10,238 bases of DNA, from positions 1-10,238 of the forward strand of contig JABISU010000015.1 in assembly GCA_018700255.1 (NCBI GenBank). The letters are read 5' to 3'. This document shows, piece by piece, positions 1 to 6,748 of the stretch. The position numbers were made by a program, and so were the translations under genes. The notes beneath the pieces were generated by a model. It saw nothing but the letters and a program-made list of their open reading frames with translations. It had not been told where the DNA came from and made no database searches. The DNA comes from Flavobacteriales bacterium (GTDB lineage Bacteria > Bacteroidota > Bacteroidia > Flavobacteriales > UA16). Positions within the stretch are counted from its first letter, which is position 1. The number at the start of each line of letters is the position of its first letter.

Positions 1-624
1 AGGGTTTCCGAACATAACTCCGATCTTTTGACGAAGTTGGTTGATGAAGATTAAGCAACATCCAGTTTTACTGATGGTACCAGTGAGTTTACGAAGTGCC
101 TTAGACATTAGTCGAGCTTGTAGTCCCACAGAAGTATCTCCCATTTCCCCCTCGATTTCTGCGCGAGGTGTTAGGGCCGCAACGGAATCGACTACTAATA
201 GGTCGATAGCACCAGAACGAATAAGATTGTCTGCGATTTCGAGCGCTTGTTCTCCATTGTCGGGTTGAGTTATGAGGAGGTTCTCAGTATCTACACCAAG
301 AGACTCGGCGTAGAATTTATCGAAGGCGTGCTCGGCATCGACAAAGGCACAAATACCGCCTTGCTTTTGGCACTCAGCAATAGCGTGTAAAGTAAGAGTG
401 GTTTTCCCCGATGATTCCGGTCCATAGATTTCGACTACTCTGCCTTTGGGATATCCTTGGATTCCAAGAGCGATGTCAAGAGTTAGTGATCCTGATGGAA
501 TAACGTCGATCTTTTCCACCGGCTCATCGCCAAGTTTCATTACGATTCCCTTTCCATAAGTTTTGTCTAGGCGGTCGAGCGTGAGCTGGAGTGCCTTTAA
601 TTTTTGAACTTGTTCTGTAGCCAT
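1..624 (-). CDS. recA: RecA recombinase, N-terminal part (cut by window edge)
   Basis: RecA is the ATP-dependent strand-exchange protein of homologous recombination; it forms filaments on single-stranded DNA in the cytoplasm. The visible 208 codons run from an ATG at 624 to the left edge without a stop; the family is usually about 340-350 residues, so roughly the last 140 are outside. The Walker A motif GPESSGKTT is at residues 68-76 (K74 corresponds to E. coli K72), followed by the DAEHAFD segment, the [11 protein letters not shown] segment, the Walker B-like [10 protein letters not shown], and the L2/polymerisation stretch ending in [16 protein letters not shown] at the edge. The GYPKGR form before Walker A is typical of Bacteroidota. 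Two adjacent cysteines (C189-C190) precede LIFINQL. The start is chosen because [12 protein letters not shown] begins the family's N-terminal helix and the upstream bases are A-rich. It lies downstream of bcp on the same strand, but the 145-base gap suggests its own promoter. Confidence 0.97.
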   Translation of the reverse strand, partial: MATEQVQKLKALQLTLDRLDKTYGKGIVMKLGDEPVEKIDVIPSGSLTLDIALGIQGYPKGRVVEIYGPESSGKTTLTLHAIAECQKQGGICAFVDAEHAFDKFYAESLGVDTENLLITQPDNGEQALEIADNLIRSGAIDLLVVDSVAALTPRAEIEGEMGDTSVGLQARLMSKALRKLTGTISKTGCCLIFINQLRQKIGVMFGNP

Positions 625-642
625 GTTATTTAGGTTTTAAAG

Positions 643-696
643 CGAAGGTATATATAGTGGTACGTAATGAATTTACGTTGGGGAGTACTTTTTTTA
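643..696 (-). promoter_or_regulatory. Candidate recA promoter region with internal dyad
   Basis: Read on the minus strand toward recA, this stretch has an A-run (689-695 as T on plus), then the dyad at 662-678, then TACCTTCG at 643-650. The last differs at one position from the Bacteroidota -7 consensus TAnnTTTG and lies 19 bases before the recA start codon. A good -33 TTG element is not visible; only TTC at 669-671 falls at roughly the right distance. The placement is plausible for a promoter, but the match is weak and this is inference. Confidence 0.3.
662..678. repeat. Inverted repeat ACGTAA-N5-TTACGT upstream of recA
   Basis: The arms ACGTAA (662-667) and TTACGT (673-678) are perfect reverse complements separated by five bases, ending 38 bases before the recA ATG. 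The left arm also sits in the palindrome TACGTA (661-666). The position, between the candidate -7 element and the A-run, is where an operator bound by a dimeric repressor would be expected. Whether anything binds it is unknown. Confidence 0.4.
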
Positions 697-748
697 TTCG
701 TAGGCTTTTAGTTTATATCTGTAGTGATTTTATGCATTGGATTGGCAC

Positions 749-772
749 AACGTTTATAATAACGTTTAATTA
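749..772. repeat. Tandem 12-base near-repeat with AACGTT palindromes
   Basis: Two 12-base units follow each other directly: AACGTTTATAAT (749-760) and AACGTTTAATTA (761-772). They share the first nine bases and diverge in the last three. Each begins with the self-complementary hexamer AACGTT, so the pair can also fold as a 6-bp stem with a 6-base loop. The second copy runs into the bcp stop codon (770-772). It could act at the bcp mRNA 3' end, but there is no T-run after the stem on the minus strand, so I do not call a terminator. Confidence 0.4.
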
Positions 773-1246
773 AAGATTATATCCTGCAAGTATTTCAGCT
801 GCGTGATCTTTGCATTTAGGTTTGGCGATAATTTCAACAATCTTAGAGTTCTCGTCTATTAGGAAAGTCGTTCGATGGGTTCCGTCATAAACTTTTCCCA
901 TAAACTTTTTCTCAGCCCAAACCCCATAAGCCATATGTACACTTTTGTCTTCATCAGCTAAAAGTTCGAAAGCTATATCGTACTTATTGATGAACTTTAT
1001 ATGCTTAGCTTCTGAATCAGGACTAACTCCGATAATCTTTATTCCATGCTTAGATATTTCAGAGTAGTTCTCGGTGAGGTTACACGCTTGTGAGGTACAC
1101 CCTGGGGTGTTGTCTCTTGGATAAAAATATAGAACTAATTTAGACCCTGAAAACTCTGATAGAGAGCGAGTAGTGCCGGAAGAATCTGTGGAAGAAAAAT
1201 CCGGAGCAATATCGCCTACACTTAATGGAGAAATAGATTTAGCCAT
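770..1246 (-). CDS. bcp: BCP-type peroxiredoxin (thioredoxin-dependent thiol peroxidase)
   Basis: This is a cytosolic peroxidase of the BCP/PrxQ family, which reduces hydrogen peroxide and organic hydroperoxides using thioredoxin. At 158 residues it has the normal family length. The AhpC/TSA thioredoxin fold starts with VGDIAPDF (10-17). The active-site segment FYPRDNTPGCTSQAC carries the peroxidatic cysteine C50 and a resolving cysteine C55 five residues later, the arrangement of two-Cys E. coli BCP. The conserved active-site arginine is R125 in GTHRTTFLID. A third cysteine, C145, is near the C-terminus. There is no signal peptide. The start at 1246 leaves a standard N-terminus. The gene is divergent from priA with a very short intergenic gap and co-oriented with recA, 145 bases upstream of it. 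Confidence 0.95.
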   Translation of the reverse strand: MAKSISPLSVGDIAPDFSSTDSSGTTRSLSEFSGSKLVLYFYPRDNTPGCTSQACNLTENYSEISKHGIKIIGVSPDSEAKHIKFINKYDIAFELLADEDKSVHMAYGVWAEKKFMGKVYDGTHRTTFLIDENSKIVEIIAKPKCKDHAAEILAGYNL

Positions 1247-1288
1247 AACTTAAATTTACGCCTCGTTGAGCAGTACTTTGTGCTTCGA
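1247..1288. promoter_or_regulatory. Short divergent intergenic region between bcp and priA
   Basis: Only 42 bases separate the bcp start codon from the preferred priA ATG (33 if priA used the GTG at 1280). Both genes are transcribed away from this point. It contains the palindrome TAAATTTA (1251-1258) but no convincing -33/-7 pair on either strand. At least one of the two promoters therefore probably lies inside the first codons of the opposite gene. Confidence 0.4.
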
Positions 1289-3760
1289 ATGTCGAATCTT
1301 ATCAAGAATACACAAGTTTTTTGTAACGTAGCCTTGCCTGCGGCTCTCCCGCGCGTTCTAACCTACTGTATACCGGAGAATACGGTGGCTCCCGTGGTAG
1401 GTATGAGGGTTGTAGTGCCTCTGGGGAATAGGAAGTTGACTGGGGTTGTTTGGTCTATACACACTGAAAAACCAGAGGGATACATAGCAAAATCTATAGA
1501 GGCGGTAGTTGACGACAGACCTGTCGTGACAGAACCTTTGACGGCTATGATGAGCTGGATGTCATCTTATTATATGTGCTCGTTAGGCGACGTGGTTTCT
1601 GCGGCCTTGCCTTCTGGGATGAAACTTGCTAGCAAAACACGGATATTATTAAACCCTGACAGGGGAGTTGAATCTGGATTGGGTGAGTCTGCGACTATAC
1701 TTCTTGACGCGTTGCATCTTAGAGAAGGCTTGAATTTAAAAGAGGTATCCGATATTTTGGGAATTAAGTACCCCCAAAGGGTGGTGAGGTTGCTTATAGA
1801 TAAAGGTCTTGCAATTACCGAGGAAGAACTTAAAGAAAAGTACAAGACAAAGAAGCAAGTTTTCGTTGCAATTTCTAGAGAGGTACTCGATGAAGAAGAG
1901 GTGTTAGCTGCAGAATTTGATAGAGTTGAGAAGAAGGCGCCAGCACAATACCGTGCTCTACTTGCATATATGGAACTTGCACCTAATGGAGAGGAAGTTT
2001 TAAAGAAGACACTCCAAAAACATGCGGATGTGACATCTGCTGTTATAAAGAAATGGGTACAAAAGAATGTATTCAACATAGTGGAACGTGATATTTCAAG
2101 GTTAGCCCCTTACACAGGTAAGATTCAAGCTCTCCCAACTTTATCTAACCCACAAAGCACAGCTTACTCTGAGATTAGAAAATCACTTGTAAAACGCAAG
2201 CCCGTTCTACTTAATGGTGTTACGGGATCGGGGAAAACGGAGATATATGTACATCTTATAGCAGAGACGATAAAAGCTGGGCAGCAAGCACTGTTTTTAG
2301 TTCCAGAGATTGCTCTCACAACACAACTTATTACTCGTCTTCAGAATTTTTTTGGGGACAGTATTATCGTGTATCATTCGAGGTTTAATGCGAGTGAGAG
2401 AACCGAGGTTTGGCTTAAAGTACTAGATGAAAAGAAGGGAGCTTTAATTGTAGGTCCAAGGTCAGCAACGTTTTTGCCATTCAGTAATTTAGGGCTCATT
2501 ATAGTCGATGAAGAACACGAGTCCAGCTACAAACAACAGGATCCAGCACCGCGTTATAACGCCCGCGATGTAGCTATGTGGATATCATCCACTTCAAACA
2601 CCCCTTTAGTCTTAGGTTCAGCAACACCTTCTGTGGAAACTGTCTATCTATCTAACGAAGGTAAAATCGCTAGGGTAAACCTAACGGAAAGGTACTCAGG
2701 GGTTATGTTGCCAGAGATTTTTGCGGCCGATTTGAAAAAGGAACACAAGCAAAGGAGCATGAGGGGCGGTTTTTCTAAACTCCTCAGAGAAAAGATGGTG
2801 GCTGCTTTTAAAGCTGGTAAACAGGTTATTTTATTCCAAAATAGGCGCGGTTATTCCCCGTCTTGGCAATGTGGAGCTTGTGGAGACGCTGTTATGTGCG
2901 AGCGCTGTGATATTCCCCTGACGTATCACAAACAAGGAAACGGACTTCATTGTCATCATTGCGGATATTCAGTTGCGACTCCTCCAGTAAAGTGCGTTGC
3001 CTGTGGCAGCACTTCTGTTACCCCTAAAGGTTTAGGGACACAAAGGATAGAGGAGGAGTTGGGTGAACTTTTCCCAAAAATAAAAGTAGGTAGGATGGAT
3101 TTAGACACTACAAGGTCTAAGAATGCCCACTCTAAAATTTTAGATGCGTTCAGCAATCATGAATTAGACGTTCTGGTGGGGACCCAAATGGTGAGCAAAG
3201 GTTTAGATTTTCAAGACGTGGGACTTGTTGGAGTAATGAGCGCTGATAAGATGCTCACCTTTCCAGATTTCAGATCATTTGAAAGAGCGTATCAAATGCT
3301 TACTCAAGTAGCTGGGCGTTCAGGAAGATCAACAAGTAGAGGGAAGGTCGTTATCCAAACATTTTCGCCTGATCATTGGGTAATTAAACGTGTAATCTCG
3401 GGTGATCACGATAAATTGGTTGAACATGAACTCCGCGAACGTAAAGTCTTCGGTTACCCACCTTATGTGCGTCTTATCAGGATTTCCCTTCGCCACAGCG
3501 ATGAAGAAAGGGTTCAAAGAGGAGCTGATGTTCTCGCTCTAAGATTACGGCAGAGATTCGGCACAGAAAGGATAATGGGTCCAGATACTCCACCCCTTTA
3601 CAGAGTGAATGATCTTTATCATCTACAACTTTTATTGAAATTCGAACGGAATATATCCCCCGAAAAATACAAGTCAGCTATACTTGAAGATCTTGAGGAT
3701 TTTTCAACCGATCCACGATGGAAGAGACTGAGAGTTAAAGTTGACGTAGACCCAGTTTAA
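1289..3760 (+). CDS. priA: Primosomal protein N', replication restart helicase PriA
   Basis: PriA is a 3'-to-5' superfamily 2 DNA helicase that recognises stalled forks and D-loops and reloads the replisome. With the ATG at 1289 it is 823 residues, full length for Bacteroidota. An in-frame GTG at 1280 would add three residues; ATG is preferred because no ribosome site favours either. In order: an N-terminal fork-binding domain (about 1-105), a winged-helix region, Walker A GVTGSGKTE (K316), the DEEH box (407-410) followed by the QDPAPRYNARD segment, motif III GSATP (443-447), eight zinc-binding cysteines in four CxxC pairs (C528/531, C537/540, C555/558, C569/572), GTQMVSKG (631-638) and the motif VI arginines in QVAGRSGR (673-680). 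Its C-terminal domain continues to VDVDPV. The last 26 bases overlap the convergent gene on the other strand. Together with recA to the left it gives this end of the window a DNA-repair character. Confidence 0.97.
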   Translation: MSNLIKNTQVFCNVALPAALPRVLTYCIPENTVAPVVGMRVVVPLGNRKLTGVVWSIHTEKPEGYIAKSIEAVVDDRPVVTEPLTAMMSWMSSYYMCSLGDVVSAALPSGMKLASKTRILLNPDRGVESGLGESATILLDALHLREGLNLKEVSDILGIKYPQRVVRLLIDKGLAITEEELKEKYKTKKQVFVAISREVLDEEEVLAAEFDRVEKKAPAQYRALLAYMELAPNGEEVLKKTLQKHADVTSAVIKKWVQKNVFNIVERDISRLAPYTGKIQALPTLSNPQSTAYSEIRKSLVKRKPVLLNGVTGSGKTEIYVHLIAETIKAGQQALFLVPEIALTTQLITRLQNFFGDSIIVYHSRFNASERTEVWLKVLDEKKGALIVGPRSATFLPFSNLGLIIVDEEHESSYKQQDPAPRYNARDVAMWISSTSNTPLVLGSATPSVETVYLSNEGKIARVNLTERYSGVMLPEIFAADLKKEHKQRSMRGGFSKLLREKMVAAFKAGKQVILFQNRRGYSPSWQCGACGDAVMCERCDIPLTYHKQGNGLHCHHCGYSVATPPVKCVACGSTSVTPKGLGTQRIEEELGELFPKIKVGRMDLDTTRSKNAHSKILDAFSNHELDVLVGTQMVSKGLDFQDVGLVGVMSADKMLTFPDFRSFERAYQMLTQVAGRSGRSTSRGKVVIQTFSPDHWVIKRVISGDHDKLVEHELRERKVFGYPPYVRLIRISLRHSDEERVQRGADVLALRLRQRFGTERIMGPDTPPLYRVNDLYHLQLLLKFERNISPEKYKSAILEDLEDFSTDPRWKRLRVKVDVDPV
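3735..3760. other. Tail-to-tail dual-coding overlap of priA and propeller gene
   Basis: The priA stop TAA is at 3758-3760 and the minus-strand gene's stop is at 3735-3737, so 26 bases are translated on both strands. Plus encodes the end of PriA (VKVDVDPV); minus encodes FKLGLRQL. A 5-bp stem AGACC/GGTCT (3748-3752 with 3762-3766) spans the priA stop but has no T-run on either side, so no intrinsic terminator is visible between the two converging genes. Confidence 0.85.
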
Positions 3761-4817
3761 AGGTCTTAACGGCAGAGTTTCCTGTATCAGAATCTCTACT
3801 TATATGCACAAGGGCTGCTTTAGAAAATCCTTCAGGTAGTCTGTCTAATAAAACGCTACTTTTTCCAGCCGGAAGACTTACAGACGCTACATCTAATAAT
3901 TTCCCTTCTAATGAGTATGCAGTGAATGTAAAGCTATCTCCAAGTGAGATGTTAAAAATGAACTCGTTTCCGCTTAGTTCGACTTCAAGATCCTCTTGTA
4001 GATTTATATTCTGAGTGTTTGCTCCAGAAAAGTGGTGGAAAGTAACTTGATTAGACCCGCTATTTGCTACTCCTAAGATATTATTAACTTCGTCAAATGA
4101 AATGTCAGCGGGACTACTTAGTCCAGAGTTAACTGCGATCTCGGATTCTGTGAAGTCGCTATTGTACTTAGTAATTCTTGAGGGGCTCCAAGAGCTGATG
4201 TAGTAGTTCCCCTCTGAGTCCATATCTATACCGTCACAATTGCCCAGACCACTTCCATTTACAAGTGTGGTTACAGCTCCACTTTCAATATCGACGGCAA
4301 GAATGTCAGAATTTCCACCCCAGTTGACTACCACAGCTCTACCATTTGCAACATCTACCACGATTCCATTGGGAGTGGAACCAGTATTTCCAACTAAGGT
4401 AGAAGAGGACATATTTTCGGGGTCTGAGGCGTCGATTTTAATTATTCTACCTGTAGAAAAATCACTTATGATAAGTGTTCCATTTCCATCATTCCCCATT
4501 CCATTTAAAAATCCAGCACCAATAATATATTCACTTCCGAGTAGTTCTGCTGTGTTAAGGTCGTAGGCATAAACTTGGTTGCTATGTATAACGAATAATG
4601 CACCGTTCATCACCTCCATTCCATATGAAGCATTAGCACTTCCGAAGAAATCCCAAGAGTCGCCCATGTCAGATGTACTAAGTAGGGTAGAGGATCCGCA
4701 GCTGACAAACCAGCGCTCACCCGAGGGGTCATATTCAGCGGCTTCAATTCCTGAAGGAGTTTGGGCTGATAGTGTAGAAGCGAAAAGAATTGCAAATAAT
4801 GTGTAAAGGGTTTTCAT
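3735..4817 (-). CDS. Secreted beta-propeller (SMP-30/NHL-like) protein with T9SS-like C-terminus
   Basis: The 360-residue product begins with a signal peptide (MKTLYTLFAILFASTLSAQ, probable cleavage before or after Q19). Residues about 20-270 contain repeated blade-like segments of the SMP-30/NHL kind: NGMGNDGNGTLIISD (105-119), PNGIVVDVANGRAVVVN (149-165), CDGIDMDSEGNYYISSW (194-210) and PADISFDEVNNILGVAN (236-252). Such propellers bind ligands or act as lactonases; no catalytic residues can be assigned here. The last 80 residues are strand-rich and follow the pattern of a T9SS type A sorting domain: FTAYSLEGKLLDV (298-310), LPAGKSSVLLDRLPEG (315-330), then VKTFKLGL (350-357). That suggests export to the cell surface, but this is a pattern judgement. 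It is the last gene of the long minus-strand unit, 9 bases after the yggS-like gene, and overlaps priA. Specific function unknown. Confidence 0.8.
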   Translation of the reverse strand: MKTLYTLFAILFASTLSAQTPSGIEAAEYDPSGERWFVSCGSSTLLSTSDMGDSWDFFGSANASYGMEVMNGALFVIHSNQVYAYDLNTAELLGSEYIIGAGFLNGMGNDGNGTLIISDFSTGRIIKIDASDPENMSSSTLVGNTGSTPNGIVVDVANGRAVVVNWGGNSDILAVDIESGAVTTLVNGSGLGNCDGIDMDSEGNYYISSWSPSRITKYNSDFTESEIAVNSGLSSPADISFDEVNNILGVANSGSNQVTFHHFSGANTQNINLQEDLEVELSGNEFIFNISLGDSFTFTAYSLEGKLLDVASVSLPAGKSSVLLDRLPEGFSKAALVHISRDSDTGNSAVKTFKLGLRQL

Positions 4818-4826
4818 AATTATATT

Positions 4827-5474
4827 TTAGTTTCGGGATCCGAAGATAGCACTCCCAATGCGAATCAGGGTAGATCCTTCATCGATGGCGATTTTCCAAT
4901 CTCCACTCATACCCATAGATAAAGTGTCGAAATCTATTCCCATCGTTGGAGATATTTCGTCGAATAGGGTGCGTAAGGCTTTAAATTCATTAGTGATTTG
5001 AGAATTATTATCTGTAAAAGTAGCCATACCCATTAGCCCCCTAATTTTAATATTGGAGCTGTGGAAATCATCGCCAGCGTCTAATATCTTTTTGAAATCG
5101 TCGGGATAGAAGCCGTGTTTATTTTTTTCGTCAGCTATATGAATTTGTATTAAGACATCTAGCTCTTCTCCAGAGTGTTTACTTAGTTCATCGTACAATC
5201 TAACTGAGTCTACAGCGTGTATTAACGAACTTATAGGAGCTACAAGTGAGGCTTTATTCCTCTGTATATGACCTATAGCATGCCAACGGATATCCTCTGG
5301 CAAAGCTTTTGCTTTTTCTACTAATTCTATCACACGGTTTTCCCCGAAATCACGAATCCCTAAAGCGTAAGCTTCTTGAATCGCTTCAAGGGGTTTCGTC
5401 TTGCTGACGGCTACCAAAGTAACGTTCGAGGGAATCGCGTTTTGTATGGAGGCAAGGCCTTCAGCGATGGACAT
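4827..5474 (-). CDS. yggS: YggS/PLPBP family pyridoxal phosphate homeostasis protein
   Basis: Members of this family bind pyridoxal 5'-phosphate (PLP) on an alanine-racemase-like TIM barrel, have no known enzymatic activity, and buffer cellular PLP and amino-acid pools. The 215-residue product has the PLP lysine K25 in VAVSKTKP, the FGENRV motif (43-48), HAIGHIQRNK (65-74), LSMGMSGDW (185-193) and the phosphate-binding end STLIRIGSAIFG (201-212). The length is at the short end of the normal range. The preferred ATG at 5474 shares its A with the TGA of the preceding DUF1015 gene (TGATG), implying translational coupling; an adjacent GTG one codon earlier would give a 4-base overlap. SerC, a PLP enzyme, lies upstream in the same run of genes, which fits a role in keeping PLP-dependent metabolism supplied. 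Confidence 0.94.
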   Translation of the reverse strand: MSIAEGLASIQNAIPSNVTLVAVSKTKPLEAIQEAYALGIRDFGENRVIELVEKAKALPEDIRWHAIGHIQRNKASLVAPISSLIHAVDSVRLYDELSKHSGEELDVLIQIHIADEKNKHGFYPDDFKKILDAGDDFHSSNIKIRGLMGMATFTDNNSQITNEFKALRTLFDEISPTMGIDFDTLSMGMSGDWKIAIDEGSTLIRIGSAIFGSRN

Positions 5475-6718
5475 CACTGTGATTTTGTAGGGTGAGGGTG
5501 CATACCAAACTCATAAATAAAAAGTCCGCTCCTCAACTTTGGTTCTACCCAAGTACTTTTCGGAGGGAGTGTTTTCCCTGCGTCTGAGACGGCTATGATT
5601 TGGTCTATGGGAGTAGGATGAAGGGCGAAGATGATTTTTTCCTTGGAGTACTTCGTTAAATCTGTATCAGTATTACCAGGAATGTACTTTAATTTCGGGT
5701 CATTCCTTGGGTCCGAAATCTCTAAAACATCCTTAAGGACATTCTCACTAAGCCAACCTGCGTCTGTTCTAAGTCCAGTTTCATCCTCCTCGATAAAGAT
5801 CCTAAAGCTCTTTCCATCATTTAAAACATCTATGCATCCTTGCTTCTGAACCCTCGATTCGTCAGTTGATATTTCTTCCACTTTTATCACTGACTTAAGT
5901 CCGTTAATCTTAACTATTAATTCTGCTAAATTTCCTCTATATCCATCTAATTGCCTGTGATATCCGAGAATGTTCATCTCTTTAGCTGGTAATATCATGG
6001 CGAGTATCCTGTCCACTCCCGGCTCGTTTGGGTGCCTATGCCTAAGCTTTATTGAGGAGGCTAATCTGTGGTGACCGTCTGCCAAGTACAGCTTGTTTAA
6101 TGGGCTTAGAGCTTCCGTTAGAGATGGGTTTAATTCAGGAATTACATGCCAAACAGAGTGCCTTATATAATCCGTCGTTGAGAAATCGCAATCTGCTTCT
6201 CGAGAATTGACCACTTCCGAGATACATCTGTTTAACTCGGATTCACCTGGATGATTTGATGGTCTTGCACATAAAATTGGCTCAGCATGAAATCCCACAC
6301 ATTCTAAGTAATCAGAAAATAAATTCTCTCGCTTCTTTAGTGTGAGTTCGTGTGTTAAAAGAGCGCCTTCCTCGCATTTTGGCAGGTCGAGTAAAGCAAC
6401 TATTCCAGTAAATGAATTGGTAGGGGAGATTTGGCGATAGATGACATAGCATGCATTATCACCACCTACGAACCAACCATTTTTTAAAAACTCATCGTAG
6501 ACAGTTCTAATCTCCCTAAAATATTCCTTAGTGCCTCTATTCGCATCTAATTCCTTTTCTGTATCTGGGTTTATTACTTGTAGATAGCTATAGGGATTGC
6601 GGGCAAGTTTGTCTTTCAATTCAGACTTTTCGTAGCTTATATATGATCGTGAAGCCACAAGGTGAGCAAGATGTCTTGGGGGCTGAATTAATCTGAATGG
6701 TCTAACGAGATTAGGCAT
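5474..6718 (-). CDS. DUF1015 family protein of the serine biosynthesis cluster
   Basis: The 414-residue product matches the DUF1015 family (COG4198) in length and layout, with a VRPFRLIQPP start, NPYSYLQVINPD (41-52), and the diagnostic YLADGHHRLASS around D214-GHHR-218. There is no signal peptide or membrane segment, so it is probably cytosolic. The biochemical role is not something I can assign from sequence. In Bacteroidota the family is commonly found beside serC and serA, as here, 30 bases after serA and overlapping yggS by one base. The DGHHRxxA motif resembles a motif of ParB/sulfiredoxin-fold proteins, which include the archaeal free-serine kinase SerK; that link is inference from memory. 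The N-terminal segment that often reads PPYD or RPYD in relatives is RSYIS here (24-28). TGA stop at 5474-5476. Confidence 0.88.
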   Translation of the reverse strand: MPNLVRPFRLIQPPRHLAHLVASRSYISYEKSELKDKLARNPYSYLQVINPDTEKELDANRGTKEYFREIRTVYDEFLKNGWFVGGDNACYVIYRQISPTNSFTGIVALLDLPKCEEGALLTHELTLKKRENLFSDYLECVGFHAEPILCARPSNHPGESELNRCISEVVNSREADCDFSTTDYIRHSVWHVIPELNPSLTEALSPLNKLYLADGHHRLASSIKLRHRHPNEPGVDRILAMILPAKEMNILGYHRQLDGYRGNLAELIVKINGLKSVIKVEEISTDESRVQKQGCIDVLNDGKSFRIFIEEDETGLRTDAGWLSENVLKDVLEISDPRNDPKLKYIPGNTDTDLTKYSKEKIIFALHPTPIDQIIAVSDAGKTLPPKSTWVEPKLRSGLFIYEFGMHPHPTKSQ

Positions 6719-6748
6719 TGCTTAAACCTTTGATTAGTATAAATAGAG

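Noticed and set aside
749..766. AACGTT-TATAAT-AACGTT hairpin as a bcp terminator
   Set aside because: The stem is six A/T-rich pairs and is not followed by a T-run on the minus strand, so it does not meet the pattern of an intrinsic terminator.
625..769. A classical LexA/SOS box upstream of recA
   Set aside because: Neither the gammaproteobacterial CTG-N10-CAG nor the Gram-positive GAAC-N4-GTTC form is present; only the unrelated ACGTAA-N5-TTACGT dyad is seen.
1570..2079. 169-codon open frame on the minus strand inside priA
   Set aside because: It lies wholly antisense to the well-conserved PriA coding sequence, has a serine-rich low-complexity composition typical of a frame shadow, and shows no recognisable domain.
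3748..3766. AGACC/GGTCT stem over the priA stop as a bidirectional terminator
   Set aside because: The stem has only five pairs with a nine-base loop and no T-tract on either strand.
4240..4566. 108-codon plus-strand frame opposite the propeller gene
   Set aside because: It is rich in proline, serine and threonine, as expected for the complement of a repeat-containing beta protein; no start context or domain supports it.
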